A stretch of DNA of 64,000 nt, taken from positions 62,001 through 126,000 of the forward strand of contig NZ_JROO01000028.1 in assembly GCF_000826685.1 (NCBI RefSeq), given 5' to 3'. The DNA is from Streptomonospora alba (lineage in GTDB: Bacteria > Actinomycetota > Actinomycetes > Streptosporangiales > Streptosporangiaceae). Each line of letters begins with the position of its first letter. The stretch's first letter is position 1. A program made the translations under genes and the position numbers. Below, in pieces: positions 46,019 to 54,472 of this stretch. The notes beneath the pieces are model-generated. The model saw only the letters and a list, made by a program, of their open reading frames with translations, was not told the origin of the DNA and made no database searches.

Positions 46019-48214
46019 ATGGCGACCCCTGCGCCCTTCGGGGCGGAACACGCACCCACGCCCTCCTATGCGTCCGACGCGTCCGCAGCGGGCCCCGGCG
46101 ACGAGGCAGCGCTGCGCGAAGCCGCCGAGGAGCGGCTGCGCGCGCTGGCCGGCGAGTCCGCGCGGCTGCGCGAGGACCAGTGGAGCGCTGTGCGGGCCCT
46201 GGTGGCCGAGCGCCGCCGCGCCCTTGTCGTCCAGCGCACCGGGTGGGGCAAGTCGGCGGTCTACTTCGTCGCCACGGCGCTGCTGCGCGCCGCCGGCGCG
46301 GGTCCCACGGTCATCGTCTCCCCGCTGCTGGCCCTGATGCGCAACCAGATCGCCGCAGCCGAGCGCGCCGGCATCCGCGCCCGCACCATCAACAGCGCCA
46401 ATCTGGACGACTGGGACGCGATCTACGCCGAGATCACCGCCGGACAGGTCGACGTGCTGCTGGTCAGCCCCGAGCGGCTGAACAACCCCGACTTCCGCGA
46501 CCGGGCCCTGCCCGAACTCGCCGCGGGCGCCGGCCTGCTGGTCGTCGACGAGGCCCACTGCATCTCCGACTGGGGCCACGACTTCCGGCCCGACTACCGC
46601 CGCATCCGCACTCTGCTGCACGGGCTTCCGCCCGACACCCCGGTACTGGCGACCACCGCCACCGCCAACGGCCGCGTCACCCGCGATGTCGCCGAGCAGC
46701 TCGAAACCGGCGACGGCGCCTCCACCCTGGTGCTGCGCGGCGGGCTGGACCGGGCGAGCCTGCGGCTGTCGGTGGTCGAGCTGGCCGACACCCCGGCGCG
46801 GTGGAGCTGGCTGGCCCGACGCCTGGAGGAGCTGCCCGGGTCGGGAATCGTCTACGCCCTCACCGTCGCCGCCGCCGACGACACCGCCGCCTTCCTGGCC
46901 GAACGCGGCTACGACGTGCGCTCCTACACGGGCCAGACCGACCCCGAGGAGCGCCGCCGCGCCGAGGACGACCTGCTGGCCAACCGCACCAAGGCGCTGG
47001 TGGCCACCAGCGCGCTGGGCATGGGCTTCGACAAGCCCGACCTCGGCTTCGTGGTGCACCTGGGCGCCCCGCAGTCGCCGATCTCCTACTACCAGCAGGT
47101 CGGCCGTGCCGGACGCGGACTCGAACGCGCCGAGGCCGTGCTGCTGCCCGGCCGGGAGGACCGCGAGATCTGGTCGTACTTCGCCTCGATGGCGTTCCCC
47201 GCCGAGGAGACGGTGCGCCACGCGCTGGACGTGCTGGCCGAGGCCGGTGAGCCGCTGTCGCTGCCGCGCCTGGAGACCCGGGTCGATCTGGGGCGCAGCA
47301 GGCTGGAGCAGATGCTGAAGGTGCTCGACGTCGACGGGGCGGTGTGCCGGGTGCGCGGCGGCTGGACCGCAACAGGCGAGCCCTGGAGCTACGACGCCGA
47401 GCGCTACGCCGCCGTCGCGGCGGCACGCGAGCACGAGCAGCAAGCGATGCTCGACTACATCGCCACCGGCTCCTGCCGCATGGAGTTCCTGCGAGGACAG
47501 CTCGACGACCCCGAGGCCGCGCCCTGCGGGCGGTGCGACAACTGCGCCGGGTCCCCGCTCGCCGCGTCGGTCGACGACGAGGACCGTGCGGCCGCCGCCC
47601 GCCACCTGGACCGCCCCGGGGTCGCGGTGGCGCCGCGCAAGCAGTGGCCCTCGGGCATGGCTGCGCTGGGGATCGACCTCTCCGGGAAGATCCGCCCGGA
47701 ACGCCAGGCGGCACAGGGCCGCGCGCTGGCCCGGCTTACCGACATCGGCTGGGGCACCGAGCTGCGGCGGCTGCTCAACCCCGAGTCCGCCGACGAGCCC
47801 GTGGGCGACCGCGTGTTCCAGGGGGTCGTCGACGTGCTCGCCTCGTGGTCCTGGAACCGCCGTCCGGCGGGCGTCGTCGCCCTGCCGTCGCTGACCCGGC
47901 CCCGCTTGATCGCCGATCTGGCCCGGCGCCTGTGCGAGGTGGGCCGTCTGGAGCCGGTGGGCGGCCTCGCCTACACCGACCCCGAGAACGGGGCCGGTCC
48001 GCGCCGCCACAACAGTGCCCAGCGCCTGGCCCACGTGTACGGCGCACTCACGCTTCCGCCGGCGACCGCCGCGGCGGTGGCGGAGCTGGGCGGTCCGGTG
48101 CTGCTGGTCGACGACCAGACCGACACCGGCTGGACCCTGGCGGCGGCGACCCGGCTGCTGAAAGAAGTCGGCGCGGAGGAGGTCCTGCCGCTGGTCCTGG
48201 CGGCGAAGAGTTAG
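46019..48214 (+). CDS. RecQ-family DNA helicase with C-terminal phosphoribosyltransferase-like segment
   Basis: A 731-aa SF2 helicase. Motif I is an unusual QRTGWGKS (Lys78). The DEAH box is DEAH at 177-180, followed by CISDWGHDFRPDYRR. Motif VI is QQVGRAGRGLE. The RecQ zinc site is Cys486, Cys503, Cys506 and Cys509. After a long linker the last 60 residues contain GGPVLLVDDQTDTGWTLAAATRLLKEVGAEEVLPLVLA, which looks like a PRPP-binding loop of a phosphoribosyltransferase. Such fusions are known to me from other actinobacteria; the role of the PRTase part is not known. ATG 46019 follows AAGGGG. The gene ends 3 nt before a transposase remnant. Confidence 0.85.
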   Translation: MATPAPFGAEHAPTPSYASDASAAGPGDEAALREAAEERLRALAGESARLREDQWSAVRALVAERRRALVVQRTGWGKSAVYFVATALLRAAGAGPTVIVSPLLALMRNQIAAAERAGIRARTINSANLDDWDAIYAEITAGQVDVLLVSPERLNNPDFRDRALPELAAGAGLLVVDEAHCISDWGHDFRPDYRRIRTLLHGLPPDTPVLATTATANGRVTRDVAEQLETGDGASTLVLRGGLDRASLRLSVVELADTPARWSWLARRLEELPGSGIVYALTVAAADDTAAFLAERGYDVRSYTGQTDPEERRRAEDDLLANRTKALVATSALGMGFDKPDLGFVVHLGAPQSPISYYQQVGRAGRGLERAEAVLLPGREDREIWSYFASMAFPAEETVRHALDVLAEAGEPLSLPRLETRVDLGRSRLEQMLKVLDVDGAVCRVRGGWTATGEPWSYDAERYAAVAAAREHEQQAMLDYIATGSCRMEFLRGQLDDPEAAPCGRCDNCAGSPLAASVDDEDRAAAARHLDRPGVAVAPRKQWPSGMAALGIDLSGKIRPERQAAQGRALARLTDIGWGTELRRLLNPESADEPVGDRVFQGVVDVLASWSWNRRPAGVVALPSLTRPRLIADLARRLCEVGRLEPVGGLAYTDPENGAGPRRHNSAQRLAHVYGALTLPPATAAAVAELGGPVLLVDDQTDTGWTLAAATRLLKEVGAEEVLPLVLAAKS

Positions 48215-48217
48215 AGC

Positions 48218-48367
48218 CTCGACCGCGAGGACTACAAAGCCCGGCACGCGGTCGACTGCGGGATCAGCCGTCTCAAGCAGCACCGGGCCGTGGCGACCCG
48301 GTTCGATAAGCTTGCGGTTCGGTTCGAGGCGACGGTTCAGGCCGCGGCGATTCATCAGTGGCTGTGA
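48218..48367 (+). pseudogene. IS5-type transposase, C-terminal remnant
   Basis: Translation from 48218 to the TGA at 48365 gives 49 residues: [26 protein letters not shown]...[11 protein letters not shown]. This matches the conserved IS5-family C-terminus (YxxRxxVExxIxxLKQxRAVATRYDK...AAxxxWL), with the catalytic Glu position replaced by Asp or Cys. No start codon or upstream transposase remains, so this is a truncated insertion-sequence scar. Its codon use is less GC-biased (AAA, GAT, CTT, ATT) than neighbouring genes. Confidence 0.8.
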
Positions 48368-48546
48368 ACCCTCAGTCTGCCGTCGTGCGGATGCCCCGGC
48401 AGGAAGCGACCGCCCTACGGTCATCACGGGGAAAGGGCGCATTGCCTGGCATCGGCGCGGGGCGGAGTGTATGGGGTTGCACCTTCCGTAGCGGCATGTG
48501 GTCCGGTGGACGTACGTCCCGATCCTTTGAGGAAAGGTCCCTGCTC

Positions 48547-49458
48547 ATGCATTCGTCTTTCATGCCACCCCGCCAGGTCAAGATCGGTGACGCGGCGGCC
48601 TTCGCCGGCACCACGCCACGGGCGATTCGCCATTACCACGAGATCGGCCTGCTCCCCGAGCCTGAGCGGGGCGGCGATGACCGCCGCCGCTACGGCTACG
48701 AGGACATGATCCGACTGCTGTGGATTCGCAAGATGGCCGACGCCGGGATCGCCCTCGACGAAATCCGTGACGCCTTTACCACCGGCACGGCTTCCGCCGG
48801 TGCGGACAGCGGAGACGGTATCGCGGGCATCCTGGAGCGGTTGGAGGAAACCCTCGCCGAGCAGGAGGCGGAATCGGGGCGGAAACGGACCGCCGTGCAG
48901 CGGATGCGCACCGAAGGCAGCCGGATGGGCCTGCTCTCCGACTTCGTCACCGACCGTCTCAAGGGCCTGCCCGAGGGCTCCCTGCGTCAGGCCGACCTGG
49001 ACACTCTGCTGGTCACTGAGCGGATCTTCGGCCCGCTCGGCGCGGCCGTGCAGGCCACCCGCTTCATCGCCTTGGCCACGCATCCCACTCTGCGGGAGGA
49101 TTCCGACCGCATCGACGACGCCGAGGAGGCACTCGATGACAGTGTCGCCGTCGATGATCCACGGGTGGCTCACGTGGCCGTCGAGCGGCACGCCTTCGAA
49201 AGCGCCCTGCAGGCCGTCATCGAGGAGTCCGGCCTGGATAATGACGACGATGCCCTCTTCGACGCCTGGGACACTTTGCACCCCGCTCCCGCCGATGACG
49301 GCGCGGACGAGGCCGACCTCGGCTCTGGCAGGCGGGAGGCTGACTCCATGAGCGCGTTCGAAGCCGTCGGCACGATGCCCTACGACGCCTCCCCAGCCCG
49401 ACGGCGCTGTATGGAACTGGCCATAGAACTATCCGCCCACGACTCACCCGCTACCTAG
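48547..49458 (+). CDS. MerR-family transcriptional regulator
   Basis: A 303-aa protein with an N-terminal MerR winged helix (QVKIGDAAAFAGTTPRAIRHYHEIGLLPEPERGGDDRRRYGYEDMIRLLWIRKMADAGIALDEI, about residues 9-75). A charged helix follows, then a roughly 200-residue acidic C-terminal domain I do not recognise. No cysteine metal site is seen in the effector region, so a drug or other ligand is likelier than a metal. ATG 48547 follows GAGGAAAGG at somewhat long spacing; ATG 48562 is an alternative. It lies beside a transposase remnant, so it may be acquired. Confidence 0.8.
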   Translation: MHSSFMPPRQVKIGDAAAFAGTTPRAIRHYHEIGLLPEPERGGDDRRRYGYEDMIRLLWIRKMADAGIALDEIRDAFTTGTASAGADSGDGIAGILERLEETLAEQEAESGRKRTAVQRMRTEGSRMGLLSDFVTDRLKGLPEGSLRQADLDTLLVTERIFGPLGAAVQATRFIALATHPTLREDSDRIDDAEEALDDSVAVDDPRVAHVAVERHAFESALQAVIEESGLDNDDDALFDAWDTLHPAPADDGADEADLGSGRREADSMSAFEAVGTMPYDASPARRRCMELAIELSAHDSPAT

Positions 49459-49466
49459 AACACGGC

Positions 49467-50366
49467 CTAGTCGCCCAGGTCGGGGCGCGCGCCCGGCTGG
49501 TGGAGGGCTCGGGCGGCGAGGTTCTGGGCGCGGGCGAGGGCGTCCTTGGGGTGCTTGCCGACCAGCCAGGGCGGCAGGAACCCCGCGATGAACGCGTCGC
49601 CGGCGCCGATCGACCCGGGGGAGGGCTCCACCGGCTCGGCCGGCACCTGCTCGGTGTCGTCGCGTGTCTTGGAACCCCAGAGCGCGCCCTCGTCGCCCAG
49701 CTTGATCACGACGTTGGGGAACCAGGCGGTGAGCACCTTGGCGGCGGCTTCGGGATCCTCCCTGCCCGTCAGCACCTTGGCCTGGTGGGGGTTGGCGAAC
49801 AGCAGCCGGGCCCCGTTGGTCCAGTCCAGGAAGTTCTCCGCGCCCGCGCGCTCCAGCGGGGCGTGCGAGCCGCCGTCCACCGAGATCGACATCCCGGACT
49901 CGCGGGCCATCCGCAGAGCCATCCGGCCGGCGCGGCGGGAGTCGGGGTTGATCAGGGTGAAGCCGGAGACGTGCAGGTGGCCGTCCGGACCGAAAACGTC
50001 GCGGGGCAGGTCCTCGGGCTGCAGGCGGGCGTTGGCGCCGGGGTCGCTGAGCATCGTGCGGTCGCCCTTGTGGGTGATCATGACGACGCAGGTCCCGGTC
50101 GGCCGCTCGGGGTCCATGACCAGCCGGGAGTCGATCCCGTAGCCCATGAGTTCCATTTCGCGGGTGCGGCCGGTGATGTCGGATCCGCGACGACCGACGA
50201 AGATGGTGTCGATGCCCTCCATGGCCAGCCACGCGGCCACGTTGGCGCCGGAACCGCCGCCGTAGGTCTGCACGGAGGAAGGTGTGTCGCTCCCACGCGC
50301 GAGAGGGTAGAACGCCCGTGCGACGCTGTCGGTCATGAGATCGCCGATCACGACCACTCGTGCCAT
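49467..50366 (-). CDS. PfkB-family carbohydrate kinase
   Basis: A 299-aa ribokinase-like sugar or nucleoside kinase. It has the N-terminal VVVIGDLMTDSVARA, the GGGSGANVAAWLAMEG signature, VVIKLGDEGALWG and the catalytic anion-hole motif SIGAGDAFIAGFLPPWL (Asp as base). The substrate cannot be told from sequence; ribose, adenosine and KDG are candidates. ATG 50366 is preferred over ATG 50417 because the family starts at ARVVVIGD and GGTGG lies 8 nt upstream. It converges with the MerR gene with an 8-nt gap. Confidence 0.85.
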   Translation of the reverse strand: MARVVVIGDLMTDSVARAFYPLARGSDTPSSVQTYGGGSGANVAAWLAMEGIDTIFVGRRGSDITGRTREMELMGYGIDSRLVMDPERPTGTCVVMITHKGDRTMLSDPGANARLQPEDLPRDVFGPDGHLHVSGFTLINPDSRRAGRMALRMARESGMSISVDGGSHAPLERAGAENFLDWTNGARLLFANPHQAKVLTGREDPEAAAKVLTAWFPNVVIKLGDEGALWGSKTRDDTEQVPAEPVEPSPGSIGAGDAFIAGFLPPWLVGKHPKDALARAQNLAARALHQPGARPDLGD

Positions 50367-50592
50367 TGCCTTGCCCACCACCTTGCGGTCCCGATATGGG
50401 GGACTATGCGCGACCATGCCCGAAGAGCCTGTGTGCTGACAGACGTTAACAGGTTAGAGGGAGACGTCGGGTAACGAAGTGGCAGAGCTGCGTGATATCG
50501 GACCTGCTGCCCGAAACTCGTTCGCGAGCCCGACCGCGAAGCGGTATCGGGCCGGGCGACGTGACCTGCGCCACGCCCGCCGACGACTCGAA

Positions 50593-50598
50593 TAGGCT
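50593..50598 (+). promoter_or_regulatory. -10 box, leaderless Pat-like gene
   Basis: TAGGCT ends 6 nt before the GTG at 50605 and no ribosome-binding site lies between. Confidence 0.6.
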
Positions 50599-50604
50599 CA
50601 AACC

Positions 50605-53325
50605 GTGCAGTCATACCCGAACCAATGGGAAGCCGACGTGGTCCTCACCGACGGCGGCACCGCGCACCTTCGCCCCATCACCACCGATGACGGCGATCTC
50701 CTGCGCGCGTTCCACGACCGCCTGTCGCCGGAGACCATCTACTACCGCTTCTTCGCGCCCTATCCCAAACTCTCCTCGCGCGACGTCGAGCGCTTCACCA
50801 ACGTCGACTACGAGAACCGCGTGGCGCTCATCGCCACCATCTCCGACGTCATGGTGGCGGTGGTGCGCTACGACAAGGTGGGCCCAGAGGAGGCCGAGGT
50901 CGCCTTCGTCGTCGAGGACGCCCACCAGGGCCGCGGGCTGGCATCGGTCCTGCTGGAGCACATCGCCGCCGCCGCCATGGAGCGCGGAGTACAGCGGTTC
51001 ATCGCCGACGTGCTGCCGGAGAACCGGCGGATGATCAACGTCTTCCGCGAGGCCGGATACACCGCCCAGCAGTCCTTCGACGAGGGGGTCATCCGCCTCA
51101 CCCTGGACCTCGAGCCCACGCACGACGCCGAAGAGGTCATGCGCGCCCGTGAGCAGCGCGCGGAGTCGCGCTCCATCGCGCGCCTGCTCTTCCCGGGCTC
51201 GGTCGCGGTGATCGGCGCCAGCCGCACCGCCCACACCATCGGCCAGTCGGTGCTGCGCAACCTGCTCGCCGGCGACTTCCAGGGCCCGGTCTACCCCGTG
51301 CATCCCACCGCCAAGGCCGTGGCGGGCGTGCGCGCCTACGCCAGCATCATCGACGTGCCCGACGCGGTCGACCTGGCCGTGGTGGCCGTACGCGCCGACA
51401 TGGTCGTCGACGTCGTCGAGGAGTGCGCGCAGAAGGGCGTTCACGGGCTCGTGGTCGTCAGCTCCGGCTTCGGCGAGGCCGGGCCCGAGGGGCGCGAACG
51501 CCAGGACGAACTCGTCCGCACCGCGCGCGCCGCCGGGATGCGGGTCATCGGCCCCAACTGCCTCGGCGTCGCCAATACCGACCCCGCCGTCTCGCTCAAC
51601 GCCACCCTGGCCCCCTACGTGCCGCCGCGCGGTCCCATCGGGTTCTTCTCCCAGTCCGGTGCGCTGGGCCGGGCGATCCTGCAGCGCGTAGCCGAACGCG
51701 GCATGGGACTGTCGACGTTCGTCTCGGCCGGCAACCGCGCCGACGTCTCGGGCAACGACCTCGTGCAGTACTGGCAGGAGGATTCGGCCACCAAGGTCGT
51801 GCTGCAGTACCTGGAGTCGCTGGGCAACCCGCGCAAGTTCACCCGCCTGGCCCGCCGGCTCGCCAAGGAGAAGCCGGTGGTGGCCGTGCGCAGCGGCGGC
51901 TCCGCGGGGGTGCCCAGCGGCCACGCCGCCGGCGCCCTCTCGCTGCCCGACTACGCGGTGACCTCGCTGTTCGAGCAGGCCGGCGTGGTGCGCGTGGACG
52001 ACATCACCCAGATGTTCGACGTCGCACAGCTCTTCGCCTACCAGCCGCTGCCGGCCGGGCCGCGGATGGGCATCGTCGGCAACTCCGACTCGCTGGGCCT
52101 GCTGGCCAAGGACGCCTCCGTGCGCCAGGGCCTCAAGCCCCGCGACCCCATGGCGCTGGGGCCCACCGCCACCGCCGAGGACTTCGACAGGGCGCTGGCC
52201 GAGCTGCTCGCCGACGACTCCGTCGACTCCGTGGTCGTGGTGTTCATCCCAGCCCTGACCCCCATCTCCGACGACGTCGCCGAGGTGATGCGGGCGCGTG
52301 CCGCCACCGCGGACAAGCCCATCGTCACCACCTATCTCGGCTACCAGGGGCTGCCCGCCGAACTGCGCCGGATCGGCGACAACGGCGAGACCGTCACCGG
52401 CTCGATCCCCTCCTATCCCGCCCCCGAAGACGCGGTCCGGGCGCTGGCCCAGGCCACCCGCTACGCCCTCTGGCGCGAGCGGGAAAGCGGGCGCCACCCG
52501 GAGCTGCCCGACATCGACGGCGCGCGGGCCAGGTCGATCGTCGACCGGGCGCTGGACAAGGGCGGACGCGACGACGAGGAGACGACGGTCTGGTTCACCA
52601 GCGAGCCCGTGCTCGACGACGAGTCGGCCGCCGACCGCGAGACCGCCTACGGGCTGCTGTCCTGCTACGGGATCGACGCCGTGCCCTTCATCCCGGTCTC
52701 CAGCGCCGAGGAGGCGGTGCAGGCGGCCGACGAGCTGGGCTACCCCGTCGTGGTCAAGGCCAACGCCCTGGACATGCGGCTGCGGGCCGGCGGCACCGGT
52801 ATCCGCGCCGACCTGCACACGGCCACCGACGTACGCGGCGCCTTCGTCGCGATGGACGAGCGGCTGGGGACCGACGCCAAGCTCGTGGTGCAGTCCATGG
52901 TCGTGCCCGGGGTGCCCACCGTCATCCGCGCGGGCGAGAACCCCTCGTTCGGCTCGGTCGTGGGCTTCGGACTGGCCGATGTGACGGCGGAGCTGCTCGA
53001 CGACCGCGCCTTCCGGCTCGCTCCGCTCACCGACACCGACGCCTCCGACCTGGTGCACGCCGTACGGGCGGCGCCGCTGCTGTTCGGCCTGCCCGCCGGT
53101 GCGACCAGCCTGGCCGAGCAGCCCAACATCGAGGCGCTGGAGGAGACGCTGGTGCGGGTCTCGCGGCTGGTGGACGCCTTCCCCGAGGTCGCCCACATCG
53201 AACTCGACCCGGTGATCGTCAACTCCTCGGGCGCCCACGTGCTGGGAGCGCGGGTGTGGCTGCGGGAGTCGTCCGACCGCCGGATGGACTCCGGGCCGCG
53301 GCGCCTGCGCAACGTGACCTTCTAG
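50605..53325 (+). CDS. Pat-like protein lysine acetyltransferase (GNAT + ADP-forming acyl-CoA synthetase)
   Basis: A 906-aa fusion. An N-terminal GNAT domain (about 10-175; VVEDAHQGRGLASVLLEHIAAAAMERG, VLPENRRMINVFREAGY) is followed by the acyl-CoA synthetase (NDP-forming) CoA-binding domain (about 195-320, FPGSVAVIGASRTAHTIGQSVLRNLL) and ligase domains (GPIGFFSQSGALGRAILQ...), then a C-terminal ATP-grasp domain (about 690-900). In related Pat enzymes the GNAT domain acetylates proteins, for example acetyl-CoA synthetase. A His at 440 in VPSGHAAGALS aligns approximately with the phospho-His of active ligases. The leaderless GTG is supported by TAGGCT at 50593. Confidence 0.88.
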   Translation: MQSYPNQWEADVVLTDGGTAHLRPITTDDGDLLRAFHDRLSPETIYYRFFAPYPKLSSRDVERFTNVDYENRVALIATISDVMVAVVRYDKVGPEEAEVAFVVEDAHQGRGLASVLLEHIAAAAMERGVQRFIADVLPENRRMINVFREAGYTAQQSFDEGVIRLTLDLEPTHDAEEVMRAREQRAESRSIARLLFPGSVAVIGASRTAHTIGQSVLRNLLAGDFQGPVYPVHPTAKAVAGVRAYASIIDVPDAVDLAVVAVRADMVVDVVEECAQKGVHGLVVVSSGFGEAGPEGRERQDELVRTARAAGMRVIGPNCLGVANTDPAVSLNATLAPYVPPRGPIGFFSQSGALGRAILQRVAERGMGLSTFVSAGNRADVSGNDLVQYWQEDSATKVVLQYLESLGNPRKFTRLARRLAKEKPVVAVRSGGSAGVPSGHAAGALSLPDYAVTSLFEQAGVVRVDDITQMFDVAQLFAYQPLPAGPRMGIVGNSDSLGLLAKDASVRQGLKPRDPMALGPTATAEDFDRALAELLADDSVDSVVVVFIPALTPISDDVAEVMRARAATADKPIVTTYLGYQGLPAELRRIGDNGETVTGSIPSYPAPEDAVRALAQATRYALWRERESGRHPELPDIDGARARSIVDRALDKGGRDDEETTVWFTSEPVLDDESAADRETAYGLLSCYGIDAVPFIPVSSAEEAVQAADELGYPVVVKANALDMRLRAGGTGIRADLHTATDVRGAFVAMDERLGTDAKLVVQSMVVPGVPTVIRAGENPSFGSVVGFGLADVTAELLDDRAFRLAPLTDTDASDLVHAVRAAPLLFGLPAGATSLAEQPNIEALEETLVRVSRLVDAFPEVAHIELDPVIVNSSGAHVLGARVWLRESSDRRMDSGPRRLRNVTF

Positions 53326-53353
53326 CGCACCCGCCTACGGCCCGTGGGGCCGA

Positions 53354-53382
53354 CCCGATCCGGCCGCTCAGGCCGGATCGGG
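53354..53382 (+). terminator. Terminator of the Pat-like gene
   Basis: CCCGATCCGGCC / GGCCGGATCGGG, 12-bp perfect arms with a 5-nt loop, 28 nt past the stop. Confidence 0.75.
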
Positions 53383-53664
53383 CTGAGGCTCGGGCTCGGG
53401 GTCCGGCGGCAGCGGTCCGGGCTCGGGCTCGGGATCCGGGACGGGATCGGGCGGCAGCGGCCCCGGCTCCGGCAACGGAGGGCCGCCGGGCTCCGGGGGT
53501 GCCGGTACTGGAGGCACGGTTGCGTACATGCCCCGGGTGCTACCCGCAATCGCCGGGCTTTCCACTTCCACTGCGGCTCGGTCGGTCGCCGAGCCAGGCC
53601 ACGGATCCGGCGGCGGGGGCGGCGGCTTCCGCGGTGCGGCGGCGAAGACCGGGGCAGCGAGCAT
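53368..53664 (-). CDS. Doubtful proline-rich ORF
   Basis: A 98-residue frame on the minus strand with hydrophobic start MLAAPVFAAAPRK, a PPPPPP run and a periodic tail (PDPVPDPEPEPGPLPPDPEPEP). It could encode a short secreted Pro-rich peptide. Against it: no ribosome-binding site, extreme low complexity, and a stop that falls in the loop of the terminator of the facing gene. Divergent from the DUF5998 gene by 36 nt. Confidence 0.25.
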   Translation of the reverse strand: MLAAPVFAAAPRKPPPPPPDPWPGSATDRAAVEVESPAIAGSTRGMYATVPPVPAPPEPGGPPLPEPGPLPPDPVPDPEPEPGPLPPDPEPEPQPDPA

Positions 53665-53700
53665 GTGCGATCTGTCGTCAAGAGAAGGCAGGATGGAAGC

Positions 53701-54294
53701 ATGAGGAAAACGCGTGCCGTGTCCACCGACTGGCGCTTGGAGATCGAGCGCAGCGGCTACTATCCGGCCCTGGTGATCGACGCCGTCGCCACAGCTCTCG
53801 GCGACGAGGAGGCCGAGGCCTTCGTCGTCCACCACGAGGCCACCTTCGATCCCGCTCTGGAGATGCGGCGGCACATCACCGTCCTGCTCCTGACCCCTAC
53901 GCGGCTGCTGGTCTGCCACACCGACGAGCACCCGCCCGCCGAGTCGGGGAGCCGTCCGCACGCATCCACCACCACCGACGCCATCCGTCTCGGCAACATC
54001 CAGTCGGTGGCGCTGACCCGTGTCGTCTCCGACCCCGCCAACTACGTGCCCGGAACCCTGCCCAACGAGGCCGTGCTCAGCATCGGGGTGGGGGTGAGCC
54101 CCGGCGCCATCGCCAACATCGACCTGGAACCCGCTTCGTGCAACGACGAGTCCTGCGAACTCGACCACGGCTACACCGGAGCCATCACCGCCGAGCCGCT
54201 GACCGTGCGGGTCAGCCAGACCGCTGACGGCACCGACTCCGTGTCCAATCTGATCCACTTCACCGATGTGCTGTGCGAGGCCACCGGCACCTGA
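53701..54294 (+). CDS. DUF5998-family conserved protein
   Basis: A 197-aa soluble protein matching a conserved actinobacterial family by its blocks DWRLEIERSGYYPALVIDAVATAL, HHEATFDPALEMRRHITVLLLTPTRLLVCHTDEHPP, IQSVALTRVVSDPANYVPGTLPNEAVLSIGVG and DLEPASCNDESCELDHGYTG (with a CxxxxC-like pair). Function unknown. It lies directly upstream of an alkaline-phosphatase-family gene, a pairing I also associate with other actinobacteria. ATG 53701 follows AAGGCAGGATGG. Confidence 0.8.
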   Translation: MRKTRAVSTDWRLEIERSGYYPALVIDAVATALGDEEAEAFVVHHEATFDPALEMRRHITVLLLTPTRLLVCHTDEHPPAESGSRPHASTTTDAIRLGNIQSVALTRVVSDPANYVPGTLPNEAVLSIGVGVSPGAIANIDLEPASCNDESCELDHGYTGAITAEPLTVRVSQTADGTDSVSNLIHFTDVLCEATGT

Positions 54295-54472
54295 GCGGCC
54301 GCGAGCGGGCAGCAGGCGACAGGGAGCGCAGGGCCGCGGGCGAAGGCGCAGGGCGAGCCCCGCCGCCGGGGCGGGGCGGCCCGGACACCGTCGGAGGCCC
54401 GGCCGCCGACAGGCGCCACGGAGGATCCGGCCACCGGGGAAAGGGAACCAGGGAACCAGGGAAGGACCGCTT

